Below the pieces are notes generated by a model. That model was not told the origin of the DNA, did not search any database, and saw only the letters and a program-made list of their open reading frames with translations. DNA of 36,155 nucleotides from Oscillospiraceae bacterium (lineage in GTDB: Bacteria; Bacillota_A; Clostridia; Oscillospirales; Oscillospiraceae), in contig JAFUCD010000001.1 of the NCBI GenBank assembly GCA_017459865.1, positions 1 to 36,155 of the forward strand. The letters are read 5' to 3'. Position numbers and translations under genes: made by a program. This document shows, piece by piece, positions 24,265 through 33,838 of this stretch; position 1 is the stretch's first letter; every line of letters starts with the position of its first letter.

Positions 24265-24307
24265 AAAAATCGGCATACCGCTGAAGCGGTATGCCGATTC
24301 GTTTTTC
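24265..24307. terminator. Bidirectional terminator between the surface protein and ferredoxin genes
   Basis: A 15-bp stem (24268-24282 with 24285-24299). T-runs flank both sides: CGTTTTTC on plus and TTTTTCG on minus. It serves both convergent genes. Confidence 0.9.
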
Positions 24308-24313
24308 TCGGTC

Positions 24314-24481
24314 TTAGAGGTCGATCGCCTCGGCCGGGCACTGAGCCGCGCAAGCGCCGCACTCAACACACAGATTCTCGTCGATCACGTACTTCTCGGG
24401 ACCCTCGGAGATCGCCTCCACAGGACACTGAGCAGCGCAGGAACCGCACTTCACGCAATTATCACCGATAACATATGCCAT
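24314..24481 (-). CDS. 2[4Fe-4S] ferredoxin
   Basis: 55 residues, the classic clostridial ferredoxin size. Two cluster motifs are present: CVKCGSCAAQCP with the downstream VEAI, and CVECGACAAQCP with AEAI, each supplying CxxCxxCxxxCP ligands. It is a soluble low-potential electron carrier for enzymes such as pyruvate:ferredoxin oxidoreductase or hydrogenase. The start is ATG 24481 preceded by AGGAGG twelve bases upstream. It is monocistronic, with a promoter at 24535-24562 and the shared terminator. Confidence 0.96.
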   Translation of the reverse strand: MAYVIGDNCVKCGSCAAQCPVEAISEGPEKYVIDENLCVECGACAAQCPAEAIDL

Positions 24482-24534
24482 AGCTAGTTACACCTCCTAT
24501 TGTGTGAAATAGAGCATTTTCTGCTTACAAAAGC

Positions 24535-24562
24535 ATTTTACCATAAGATTTGAAAAAAGCAA
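24535..24562 (-). promoter_or_regulatory. Promoter of the ferredoxin gene
   Basis: Minus strand TTGCTT (24557-24562), 16-base spacer, TAAAAT (24535-24540) with extended TGG immediately upstream. Confidence 0.65.
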
Positions 24563-24758
24563 CGCCCATTCGGACAATTAGCCTGTGCCAACTGACTAAA
24601 AATTCGCCGTTTGTGGGAACAATATGAACAGTCTGCCCTGTTTCGGCACATTCTAAAGGGGCAGAACAATTATGATAGAACAAGATGAAACAGAGTGGAG
24701 AAAGCGTCGGCGGAGATGGACGTGTGCAGTTCGGCGAGCGAATTGTTCGTCTGGCGAA

Positions 24759-24804
24759 GCCGGAAAAGCAACGGCGTACTCGATGTACGGCGTGCTTTTT
24801 CGGC
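24759..24804 (+). promoter_or_regulatory. Long imperfect hairpin in the clpC leader
   Basis: About 20 bases of arm on each side (24759-24779 and 24785-24804) with a 5-base loop; outer GCCGGAAAAGCA pairs with TGCTTTTTCGGC and inner GTAC with GTAC. It ends ~80 bases before the clpC start. Possible leader regulation or RNA stabiliser. Confidence 0.45.
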
Positions 24805-24887
24805 GAAGTCAGGCGGAAAAGGCGCCGTCGAAATGCATGCGGACAGCTCCGACGCGTTTTCGGAACGGAAAAAGGAGGACGATTCTT

Positions 24888-27365
<2,478 letters not shown>

Positions 27366-27386
27366 AGGAAATCGGAGGCGTATCCT

Positions 27387-27803
27387 ATGACACCGGAGGA
27401 AAAACAGCGGCGGTTCGATCTGTTCGCGAGCTATGACGACTTCAACCGCCACAACGGGCTGCGGCTCGTGGCGCTGGACGACGGCACGGCGACCGTGGAG
27501 GTGCCGCTGCGCAAGGAGGGCTTAAACCCGCATGGGATCGCCCACGGCGGGCTGATCTTCACACTCTGCGACGTGGCGACCGGCGTCGCCGCGCGCACCG
27601 GCGGGCGCAACGCCGTCTCGCAGGACGCCGCGATCTATTTTCTCCGGCCCGGCGTGAACACCGAAAAGCTCACCGCCGTGGGACGCATGATCAAGGAAGG
27701 CCGTACCACGGGTCTCGCCGAGGCGGAGGTCTTCACCGACGACGGCAAGCTCGTCGCCAAGGCCAGCGTCACCGTGCACTATATCGAGGGCCCGATCATC
27801 TGA
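27387..27803 (+). CDS. PaaI-family hotdog-fold acyl-CoA thioesterase
   Basis: 138 residues, the normal size of a single hotdog domain. The core NPHGIAHGGLIFTLCDVATG, with its HGG helix start and a following acidic residue, is the PaaI/YbgC-like thioesterase signature, and VGRMIKEGRTTGLAEAEVFT is the central strand pair. It hydrolyses acyl-CoA or aryl-CoA thioesters in the cytoplasm; the chain is unknown. ATG 27387 has GGAGG eight bases upstream, but that site pairs with the last codons of clpC, so translation may depend on coupling to clpC or on the internal promoter at 27321-27349. Confidence 0.92.
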   Translation: MTPEEKQRRFDLFASYDDFNRHNGLRLVALDDGTATVEVPLRKEGLNPHGIAHGGLIFTLCDVATGVAARTGGRNAVSQDAAIYFLRPGVNTEKLTAVGRMIKEGRTTGLAEAEVFTDDGKLVAKASVTVHYIEGPII

Positions 27804-27810
27804 ATGGATC

Positions 27811-27858
27811 AACAAGGAAGACCCCGGCGCGTAAAAACACGCCGGGGTCTTCCTTGTT
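27811..27858. terminator. Strong hairpin between convergent thioesterase and lipoprotein genes
   Basis: 19-bp perfect stem (27811-27829 with 27840-27858), 10-base loop. No T-tract follows on either strand, so termination may rely on Rho or the hairpin may protect the 3' end. Confidence 0.65.
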
Positions 27859-27872
27859 GCAGTGATTCGGCG

Positions 27873-28232
27873 TCAGCCCTCCAGCCTGAACAGGAAGACG
27901 ATGCCTCCCATCTCCAGACGGATCTCTCCTCCGTCCAGCGTGCCGGAATAGGTCGTCCCGGCATCGTTGATCGTGAGCGTGCCGTCCTCCAGCGACCACT
28001 TGACCGTGCCGCCCTCGCCTTCCGCGATCAGCTCCGCCTTGCCGTTGCTCTGCAGATCCAGATAGCCGTCGCCCGCGGGAACGTCCACCCCGGAGGCCGA
28101 ATAGGAGATCAGCTCATATTTGCCGACCGCCGCGCTCTCTTCGTCTGACAGACTCCTCCCGCAGGCAGTCAGGCACCCGAGCGCGAGCACCAGCACCAAC
28201 GTGACCGCAAGCAGCTTTCTCCAATGTTTCAT
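27873..28232 (-). CDS. Small lipoprotein of unknown function
   Basis: 119 residues. The signal peptide ends in lipobox LTAC (Cys24). The mature domain is a short beta-rich fold (GKYELISYSASGVDVPAGDG, then LDLQSNGKAELIAEG, GGTVKWSLEDGTLTIND and GTLDGGEIRLEM), with the same strand-turn pattern as the lipoprotein at 10959-11408. This suggests a small lipocalin-like clostridial family; the ligand is unknown. ATG 28232 follows AGGGGGG. It has its own promoter (28288-28316) and is monocistronic. Confidence 0.87.
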   Translation of the reverse strand: MKHWRKLLAVTLVLVLALGCLTACGRSLSDEESAAVGKYELISYSASGVDVPAGDGYLDLQSNGKAELIAEGEGGTVKWSLEDGTLTINDAGTTYSGTLDGGEIRLEMGGIVFLFRLEG

Positions 28233-28287
28233 GGTTATCCCCCCTGTTGTTTATAAAACCACACATTTTCAGCTCTATCTGTATTTT

Positions 28288-28316
28288 AATATAACAAAGC
28301 GGCGGGATATTGTCAA
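28288..28316 (-). promoter_or_regulatory. Promoter of the 119-residue lipoprotein gene
   Basis: Minus strand TTGACA (28311-28316), 17-base spacer, TATATT (28288-28293). Confidence 0.75.
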
Positions 28317-28358
28317 GTTATAGAAATGAAGTCCGGAATTTTTCCGGCTGCGCGGTTT

Positions 28359-29177
28359 TCAATGATTGCCCAGCTGCCAGAACGCGACGGCGCTGGCGGC
28401 GGCGACGTTCAGCGAGTCCACGCCGTGGGACATCGGGATCCGGACGGTGAAGTCGCTCGCGGTGATCGTCTCGGCGCGCAGACCGTCGCCCTCGGTGCCG
28501 AGGATCAGGGCGAGGCGCTCCGCCGCCATAAGCTCGGGCGCGTCGATCGGGAGCGAGTCGTCCGTGAGCGCGAGCGCCGCGGTCCGGAAGCCGAGCGCCC
28601 GGAGCGCCGCGTGGCAGGCCTCCCCCGCCGGCGCCTCGAGCCGCGTCCAAGGGATCTGGAACACGGTGCCCATGCTCACGCGCACCGCGCGGCGATACAG
28701 CGGATCGGAGCACATCGGCGTCAGGAGCACGGCGTCCATGCCGAGGGCGGCGGCGCTGCGGAAGATCGCGCCCACGTTCGTCGGGTTCTGCACATCCTCC
28801 AGCACGGCGATGCGCGACGCGCCGCGGCAGACCGTCTCCGCATCGGGCAGCGGTTTTCGCCGCATGGCACAGAGCACCCCGCGCGTGAGCGGAAAGCCCG
28901 TGAGCCGCGTGAGCACATCCAGCGGCGCGGTGTAGAGCGGGATGTCGCCGCAGCGCGCGACGATCTTTTTCGCCTGACCCTCGATGTGCTTGCCCTCCAT
29001 CAGCAGGCTCACCGGCTCATAGCCGCCGTCCAGCGCGCGGTCGATCACGTTCGGGCTCTCGGCGATGAAAAGCCCCTTCTCCGGCTCGGCGCGGTTTTTC
29101 AGCTGCCCCTCCGTCAGACGCGCGTACACGTCCAGCATCGGGTCGTCAAATGTCGTGATCTCACGGATGATCGCCAT
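28359..29177 (-). CDS. TrmH/SpoU-family RNA 2'-O-methyltransferase
   Basis: 272 residues. An N-terminal substrate-binding part (LFIAESPNVIDRALDGGYEP) precedes a knotted SPOUT domain with all three motifs: NPTNVGAIFRSA (131-142), ILGTEGDGL (225-233) and IPMSHGVDSLNVA (247-259). It transfers methyl from SAM to a ribose 2'-OH of rRNA or tRNA; the nucleotide cannot be assigned from sequence. ATG 29177 follows AAGGAG. Transcription starts at the minus member of an overlapping divergent promoter pair (29210-29238). A small CCGGAA/TTCCGG hairpin downstream (28333-28347) is a weak terminator candidate. Confidence 0.93.
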   Translation of the reverse strand: MAIIREITTFDDPMLDVYARLTEGQLKNRAEPEKGLFIAESPNVIDRALDGGYEPVSLLMEGKHIEGQAKKIVARCGDIPLYTAPLDVLTRLTGFPLTRGVLCAMRRKPLPDAETVCRGASRIAVLEDVQNPTNVGAIFRSAAALGMDAVLLTPMCSDPLYRRAVRVSMGTVFQIPWTRLEAPAGEACHAALRALGFRTAALALTDDSLPIDAPELMAAERLALILGTEGDGLRAETITASDFTVRIPMSHGVDSLNVAAASAVAFWQLGNH

Positions 29178-29209
29178 GTGCGTTGCTCCTTCGTCGTTTG
29201 CTGCACTTG

Positions 29210-29238
29210 ATTATACCGAATCCGCGTCGATTTGACAA
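29210..29238 (-). promoter_or_regulatory. Minus promoter of the divergent pair (RNA methyltransferase)
   Basis: TTGTCA (29233-29238), 17-base spacer, TATAAT (29210-29215). Confidence 0.75.
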
Positions 29239-29260
29239 GGCGCAGCAAAAGGGATAGAAT
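29232..29260 (+). promoter_or_regulatory. Plus promoter of the divergent pair (DUF1275/pyruvate kinase)
   Basis: TTGACA (29232-29237), 17-base spacer, TAGAAT (29255-29260). Its -35 shares five of six base pairs with the opposing -35. Confidence 0.75.
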
Positions 29261-29291
29261 AGCCGAAGCTTTGGTAACATCGGAGGCTGCC

Positions 29292-30017
29292 ATGGACGCT
29301 GCGATGCGGCGTGAGGACGCGGTTTTCCTCACATGTGAAAAATACAGGATCTTTGAGCTGCTGATCTTCGCCGCGGGCATGATGGGCGCGTATACATTCA
29401 ATCTGCGCGGCGGCGTGTTCTGCAACGCGCAGACGGCGAACGTCGTGCTCATGGCGCTGGAATTTGGTCATTTCAACTGGGCGGGCGGCTTTTACTATCT
29501 GATCCCGATCTCCGCTTATCTGTCGGGCACGATCATCTCCGAGGTGCTGCCCGGCGGCATCCGCGACCGGCACTTCCTGCGCTGGGACACTTACCTGATC
29601 GTGATCGAGATGGCGGTGCTCTTCGGCATCGGCTTCATCCCGCTTTCGGCGCCGGTGCAGATCGTGCAGGTCACGATCAACTTCATCTGCTCCATGCAGT
29701 ACAACACCTTCCGGCAGGCAGAGGGGATCCCGATGGCGACGACCTTCGTCACGAACCACATCCGGCAGACGGGCATCTGGCTCGTCAAGGGGCTGCGCAA
29801 GCACGACGGCGGCGCGCTGCGGCGCAGCGCACGGCATCTGGGCATGGTGGCGGTATTTTTCCTCGGCGGGCTGGTGCTCACGCTCCTGTGCCCCGTGCTC
29901 GGCGCGAAGTCCATCTGGCTTGCGCTCGTGCCGCTGGGCGTGATCCTCATCGTGCTTCTGCGCGCGGACCTCGTCGCGGAGAAACAGCTGTTCGACCGAA
30001 AGCCGCGCGGACATTGA
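29292..30017 (+). CDS. DUF1275 (YoaK-like) membrane protein
   Basis: 241 residues with about six hydrophobic segments. The opening FELLIFAAGMMGAYTFNLRG then GVFCNAQTANVVLMALEFG is the DUF1275 signature (GxxDaxs/F..QTGN type region). The family is widespread in bacteria with no agreed function; transport is presumed. The start is ATG 29292, seven bases after CGGAGG and ~25 bases downstream of the predicted transcript start; the frame to 29232 overlaps the promoter and is rejected. The pyruvate-kinase-like gene follows after 27 bases and is probably co-transcribed. Confidence 0.88.
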   Translation: MDAAMRREDAVFLTCEKYRIFELLIFAAGMMGAYTFNLRGGVFCNAQTANVVLMALEFGHFNWAGGFYYLIPISAYLSGTIISEVLPGGIRDRHFLRWDTYLIVIEMAVLFGIGFIPLSAPVQIVQVTINFICSMQYNTFRQAEGIPMATTFVTNHIRQTGIWLVKGLRKHDGGALRRSARHLGMVAVFFLGGLVLTLLCPVLGAKSIWLALVPLGVILIVLLRADLVAEKQLFDRKPRGH

Positions 30018-30044
30018 GAAATTCGAACTGGGAGTTGACATAAT

Positions 30045-31025
30045 ATGATCGATATTTTCGGAACCCTCGGTCCCGCGTGCGCGGACGCGGACATTTTGGA
30101 AAGGATGCTCCGGCGCGGCATGACGGGCGTGCGGCTGAATCTCTCGCACGTCACGCTCGCGGAGTCCGCCGCGTGGATCGCCGAGCTGCACGAGGCGGCG
30201 GGACGCTGCGGCGTGCCCGTGAAGCTGCTGATCGACATGCAGGGGCCGGAGCTGCGCATCGGCGCGCTGAAAACGCCGCTGGAGCTGCACGAGGGCGAGA
30301 CCGTTCCCTTTGGCGCAGAGGGCATCCCGGTCGCGGATGAGATCCGCGCGGCGCTCAAGCCCGAACAGGACGTGCTGCTCGACGACGGCAGGCTCCTGCT
30401 GCGTGTGCGTCACGACGGCTCGGCGGAGGTCGTGCGTGGCGGCACGCTGCACAGCCGCAAGAGCATCGCCCTGCCCGGCGTGCAGCTCTCGCTCCCGGCG
30501 CTGACGGAGACGGATCTTATGAACATCCGCGCGGCAAAGGAATACGGCGTGACCGGGCTGATGCAGCCCTTCGTGCGCGGGCGGGCGGATCTGCTCGCTG
30601 TCCGGCAGGCGCTGCGCGACGCGGGTGCGGAAGACGTCGCGCTCTATGCGAAGATCGAAAGTCTCTCCGGTCTGCAGGCGCTGCCGGAGCTGCTGGACGC
30701 GGCGGATGAATTCGTCATCGCGCGCGGCGATCTCGGCAACGCGGTCCCGCTGTGGGATCTGCCCGGCGTGCAGAAGCGCATCGCCGCGCGGTGCCGCGCC
30801 GCCTTCAAGCCCTTCATGGTCGTGACGCAGATGCTCGCCTCCATGGAGCGCAGCCCCGTGCCGACGCGCGCCGAGGTCTCGGACATCTTCAACGCCGTGC
30901 TCGACGGCGCGACCTCCGTCATGGTCACCGGCGAGACCGCCGTCGGCGCCTATCCCGTCGAGGCGATCACCTACCTGACCGAGACCGTGCAGGCGGCGGA
31001 GCGGTACCTCGGGATCGGGGGATAA
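30045..31025 (+). CDS. Pyruvate kinase homologue lacking the C-terminal domain
   Basis: 326 residues against ~470 or more for normal pyruvate kinase. The barrel keeps the key motifs: MTGVRLNLSH (26-35), DMQGPELRIG (64-73), YAKIES (201-206, catalytic lysine), ARGDLG (226-231, metal ligands), TQMLASM (261-267) and PTRAEVSD with GETAVGAYPVEA (273-307). The B-domain is short but retains LLDDGRL and IALPGVQLSLPAL. The whole C-domain, which binds fructose-1,6-bisphosphate and gives tetramer contacts, is missing; the frame ends cleanly at TAA 31023-31025 and I see no frameshifted remnant downstream. It may be an unregulated pyruvate kinase or act on another enolpyruvate. A GGGAG site precedes ATG 30045. 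Confidence 0.88.
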   Translation: MIDIFGTLGPACADADILERMLRRGMTGVRLNLSHVTLAESAAWIAELHEAAGRCGVPVKLLIDMQGPELRIGALKTPLELHEGETVPFGAEGIPVADEIRAALKPEQDVLLDDGRLLLRVRHDGSAEVVRGGTLHSRKSIALPGVQLSLPALTETDLMNIRAAKEYGVTGLMQPFVRGRADLLAVRQALRDAGAEDVALYAKIESLSGLQALPELLDAADEFVIARGDLGNAVPLWDLPGVQKRIAARCRAAFKPFMVVTQMLASMERSPVPTRAEVSDIFNAVLDGATSVMVTGETAVGAYPVEAITYLTETVQAAERYLGIGG

Positions 31026-31114
31026 CGCGTGTGGCTGCGGCCGGTGCCGTCGACCTCAGCGGGATGCTGCCTTCCGGAACACAGGGCTGCCGAGCCTCCC
31101 GCACCCGCGCGGCG

Positions 31115-31231
31115 TCATGCCCCGAGGCACAGCGCCCACACGACGGTGAACACGAGCGAGCCGATGTACAGCCCCTCAAAAACGACACGGACAACAACGG
31201 ACGACGCGCTGTTCTGCTTGCTTTCTTTCAT
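31115..31231 (-). CDS. 38-residue single-pass membrane protein
   Basis: A very short frame: MKESKQNSASSVVVRVVF, then EGLYIGSLVFTVVWALCLGA and stop at TGA 31117-31115. A polar N terminus is followed by one hydrophobic helix of ~20 residues, so it should insert in the membrane. A strong GGAGGAGA site lies 4-10 bases before ATG 31231, which makes it more credible than a chance frame. Upstream is a -10-like TATGAT with extended TGA and a palindromic operator candidate (31290-31313), and the preceding minus-strand gene is closed off by a terminator, so it is an independent unit. I do not recognise a family. Confidence 0.65.
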   Translation of the reverse strand: MKESKQNSASSVVVRVVFEGLYIGSLVFTVVWALCLGA

Positions 31232-31289
31232 GATGATCTCCTCCGTTTTCGGGGTCTTGCCCCTCTTGTTGACATAATCATATCAAAAC

Positions 31290-31313
31290 CAAAGTACCGA
31301 AAACGGTACTTTG
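31290..31313. promoter_or_regulatory. 10-bp inverted repeat upstream of the small membrane protein gene
   Basis: CAAAGTACCG (31290-31299) and CGGTACTTTG (31304-31313) with an AAAA spacer. It covers the -35 region of the likely minus-strand promoter (TATGAT with extended TGA, about 31279-31284). This arrangement suits a dimeric repressor or redox/drug-responsive activator; the protein is unknown. Confidence 0.5.
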
Positions 31314-31325
31314 CCGGAGAAAAAC

Positions 31326-31368
31326 AGAAAAATCGCCCCTGCGAGGCTTGTTGTGTCCTCGCAGGGGC
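31326..31368 (-). terminator. Terminator after the cytidylate-kinase-like gene
   Basis: 12-bp GC stem (31335-31346 with 31357-31368), followed on the minus strand by GATTTTTCTGTTTTTC. Confidence 0.88.
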
Positions 31369-31398
31369 AGTTTACATAATTGCTCTCAATTTGCCATG

Positions 31399-32007
31399 TC
31401 AGATCATCCCGCGGATCTTGAGATATTCGGTCACGAGGTCAACGACGCCGGGGATGCCGATGGCCGCGGTGTTGACCGCGAGGTCATAGTTCTGCACCTC
31501 GCCCCAGCGCTCACCGGTGAAGAAGTTGTAGTACGCCTGACGCGTCTTGTCGGTCTGGCGAATGGCCTTTTCCGCCTCGGCGGCCTCGAGCTCATCCCGC
31601 TCGCAGATGCGCGCGACGCGGGCAAACATCGGCGCGTGGACGAAGAGATCCACCGTGCGGACGTTCTCATTGCGCAGGACATAGTTTGCGCAGCGGCCGA
31701 TGATGATGCAGCTGCCCTTCGCGGCGAGGGAACGGATGACCTCGCTCTGCGCCTGGAAGAGCTGGACGCTGACGGGCTTGTCGCCGCTGATCGTGGCGCT
31801 GCCGGTGACGAGCGAATAGAGGAAGCTGGTCGGGCGCTGCTCCTCGTGCGTCTGGACAAAGCCCTCGGCGAAGCCGCTCTGCTGGGCGGTCTCGGCGATG
31901 AGCTCGGAATCATAGCACGGGATATTCAGCACACGCGCGAGCTCCTCGCCGATGTAGCGGCCGCCGCTGCCGTGCTGTCTGCCGATTGTGATGACAAAGT
32001 TAGACAT
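31399..32007 (-). CDS. Cytidylate kinase-like family protein
   Basis: 202 residues of a P-loop nucleoside-monophosphate-kinase fold. ITIGRQHGSGGRYIGEELAR is the P-loop with its helix, then IPCYDSELIAETAQQSG, CIIIGRCANYVLRN and VDLFVHAPMFARVARICERD supply the core strands and LID arginines. It belongs to the short cytidylate_kin2 group, a family common in Clostridia and distinct from canonical Cmk; the phosphate acceptor is not certain. ATG 32007 has AGGAGG eight to ten bases upstream. It sits 69 bases after the acyl-CoA ligase gene and has a promoter of its own within that gap, so it may be only partly co-transcribed. Confidence 0.87.
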   Translation of the reverse strand: MSNFVITIGRQHGSGGRYIGEELARVLNIPCYDSELIAETAQQSGFAEGFVQTHEEQRPTSFLYSLVTGSATISGDKPVSVQLFQAQSEVIRSLAAKGSCIIIGRCANYVLRNENVRTVDLFVHAPMFARVARICERDELEAAEAEKAIRQTDKTRQAYYNFFTGERWGEVQNYDLAVNTAAIGIPGVVDLVTEYLKIRGMI

Positions 32008-32040
32008 ATTGCTTCCTCCTGTCTGCGTTCTTCTCTTTTT

Positions 32041-32069
32041 ATTATATCGCGCCTATGGGGATTTGGCAA
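32041..32069 (-). promoter_or_regulatory. Promoter of the cytidylate-kinase-like gene
   Basis: Minus strand TTGCCA (32064-32069), 17-base spacer, TATAAT (32041-32046). Confidence 0.7.
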
Positions 32070-32076
32070 TGAAAAA

Positions 32077-33825
32077 TTACAGCGGATCAGACCGTCGCGG
32101 GCTCTTTTCCTCGGCGGCGATGCGCGCGAGTTCTTCCTCCTCCAGCTGACGGTACGCCACCTTGCCGACGAGGGTCTTGGGCATGTCGTCCTTGAAGGCG
32201 ATGTCATACGGCATGGCATACTTTGCGATGTGCTTGCGGCAGTAGTCGAGCAGCGTCTGCTTCGTCGCCTCGGTCGGCTCCCAGCCCGCCGCGAGCTTGA
32301 CGAAGGCCTTGACCTTCTGCATGCGGTAGGGATCCGGCACGCCGATGACGCAGCTCATCTGCACGGCCTCGTGCGCGTCGAGGATGTTTTCGATCTGGCC
32401 GGGATAGACATTGTAGCCCGAGGAGATGATCATGCGCTTGGCACGGCCCTTGAAATAGATGAACCCCTCTTCGTCCATGATGCCGAGGTCGCCGGTATAG
32501 ACCCACGTAAGGCCGTCGTCGTGATGCCGCAGCGTCTGGGCGGTCTCTTCGGGGTGCTTCATGTACTCCATCATGACGGTCGGGCCGGCAAGCAGGATCT
32601 CGCCCTCTTCGCCGTAGGGAAGCTCGCGGTCCGTGCCGGGCTCGACGATCTTGATATAGGTATCCGGGAACGGGATGCCGATGCTGCCCTCCTTGAAATA
32701 GTCCACCGGCGTCAGGCAGCAGGCCGTGACGGTCTCGGTGGTTCCATAGCCCTCGCGCACCTGGATGGACGCGTTGTGGTCAGCAAGGAACTTATCGAAC
32801 TTCTTCTTCAGCTCGATGGAGAGGCTGTCGCCGCCGGAGAACACTCCCTTGAGGCAGCTCAGGTCCGCGCCGTCCATCGTCTTCAGACGCAGCAGCGCCT
32901 CATACAGCGTCGGGACGCCGGCGATGAAGTTGCACTGGTACTTCGTGATCTGCTTGGCATAGCTCTCGGCCGTGAAGCGCGGGATCAGGATGCACCTTCC
33001 GCCCTGCGAGAGCATCGTGTGGATGCACACGCCGAGACCGAAGCCATGGAACAGCGGCATCGCCGCGAGCATGCGGTCGCCCGGACGGAAGAACGGGTTC
33101 GTCGCGACGACCTGCTGGCCGAGGGCGTTGAAGTTGCGGTTGGAGAGCACGATGCCCTTCGTCGTGCCGGTCGTGCCGCCGGAATAGAGGATGACGGCGG
33201 GGTCATCGGACTTGCGCTTGACCGCGTACTGATAGAAGCAGGCGTCGGCCAGACGCATGAACTGCTTCCAGCGGATGACGGGCGCGTCCTTCGGGATCTT
33301 CTTGATCTTGCGTCCCTCGGTGAGCATGTAACCGGCCTTGATGGGCTTACTCAGCGCGTCCGCGACCGAGGCGATGATGATGTTCACGACCTTGGTGTTG
33401 GCGCGGATGCGCTCGAACTTGTGATAGAACTGGTCGAGCGTGATGGCTGTGACGGACTCGGACTCGTTTAAGTAAAACTCGATCTCCTTCTCGGCGGAGA
33501 GCGGGTGGATCATGTTCGCGATCGCGCCGACGCGGTTGACGGCGTAGAACATGTAGATCGCCTGCGGGCAGTTCGGCATGGCGATGGTGACCTTGTCGCC
33601 CTCGCGGACGCCGATGGTCTTCAGCGCGCGGGCGCAGCGCTCGATCTCCTGCACCATCCTGCGATAGGTCGTGCTCTTGCCCATGAAGTCAAAGGCGATA
33701 TTGTCCGGGTACTGTCCGGCGATCATGGCGACCTTGTCGAACATGGAGCCCTCGAAATATTCCAGATGCAGGGGCACCTCGCCCATGTGCGGCGCCCACG
33801 GCGTTTTGGCGGTGATAGTATCCAT
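32077..33825 (-). CDS. AMP-binding acyl-CoA ligase (long-chain fatty-acid type)
   Basis: 582 residues of the adenylate-forming superfamily: acid + ATP + CoA to acyl-CoA + AMP + PPi. Motifs in order: ATP loop YSGGTTGTTKG (214-224), the PLFHGFGLGV region, REGYGTTETV, YTGDLGIMDEEGFIYFKGRA then KRMIISSGYNVYP, and the catalytic lysine in KTLVGKVAY near the C terminus. No signal or membrane segment. The acid is not evident; the overall pattern favours fatty acids. Start ATG 33825 follows AGAGGGAAG, 13 bases after the stop of the E2-like gene, so the two are an operon. The frame continues open to 33933 inside the upstream gene, which is rejected. Confidence 0.93.
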   Translation of the reverse strand: MDTITAKTPWAPHMGEVPLHLEYFEGSMFDKVAMIAGQYPDNIAFDFMGKSTTYRRMVQEIERCARALKTIGVREGDKVTIAMPNCPQAIYMFYAVNRVGAIANMIHPLSAEKEIEFYLNESESVTAITLDQFYHKFERIRANTKVVNIIIASVADALSKPIKAGYMLTEGRKIKKIPKDAPVIRWKQFMRLADACFYQYAVKRKSDDPAVILYSGGTTGTTKGIVLSNRNFNALGQQVVATNPFFRPGDRMLAAMPLFHGFGLGVCIHTMLSQGGRCILIPRFTAESYAKQITKYQCNFIAGVPTLYEALLRLKTMDGADLSCLKGVFSGGDSLSIELKKKFDKFLADHNASIQVREGYGTTETVTACCLTPVDYFKEGSIGIPFPDTYIKIVEPGTDRELPYGEEGEILLAGPTVMMEYMKHPEETAQTLRHHDDGLTWVYTGDLGIMDEEGFIYFKGRAKRMIISSGYNVYPGQIENILDAHEAVQMSCVIGVPDPYRMQKVKAFVKLAAGWEPTEATKQTLLDYCRKHIAKYAMPYDIAFKDDMPKTLVGKVAYRQLEEEELARIAAEEKSPRRSDPL

Positions 33826-33838
33826 AGCTTCTTCCCTC

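Larger units (their letters stand above)
24482..24887. other. Intergenic region between ferredoxin and clpC
   Basis: 406 bases without a convincing gene. The ferredoxin promoter is at 24535-24562. The frame of clpC stays open back to 24672, but that stretch is arginine-rich and has no ribosome binding site. It contains a -10-like TATGAT (24671-24676) without a good -35, and a long imperfect hairpin (24759-24804). No CtsR heptad repeat or CIRCE element is seen. Confidence 0.55.

Noticed and set aside
24672..24887. N-terminal extension of ClpC by 72 residues
   Set aside because: The extra residues are Arg/Cys-rich and unlike any ClpC; the strong AAAGGAGG site at 24870-24880 points to ATG 24888.
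31348..33471. A 707-codon plus-strand frame across the kinase and ligase genes
   Set aside because: It is antisense to two genes with clear catalytic motifs; its composition (His, Arg, Asp, Ala) is typical of a shadow frame.
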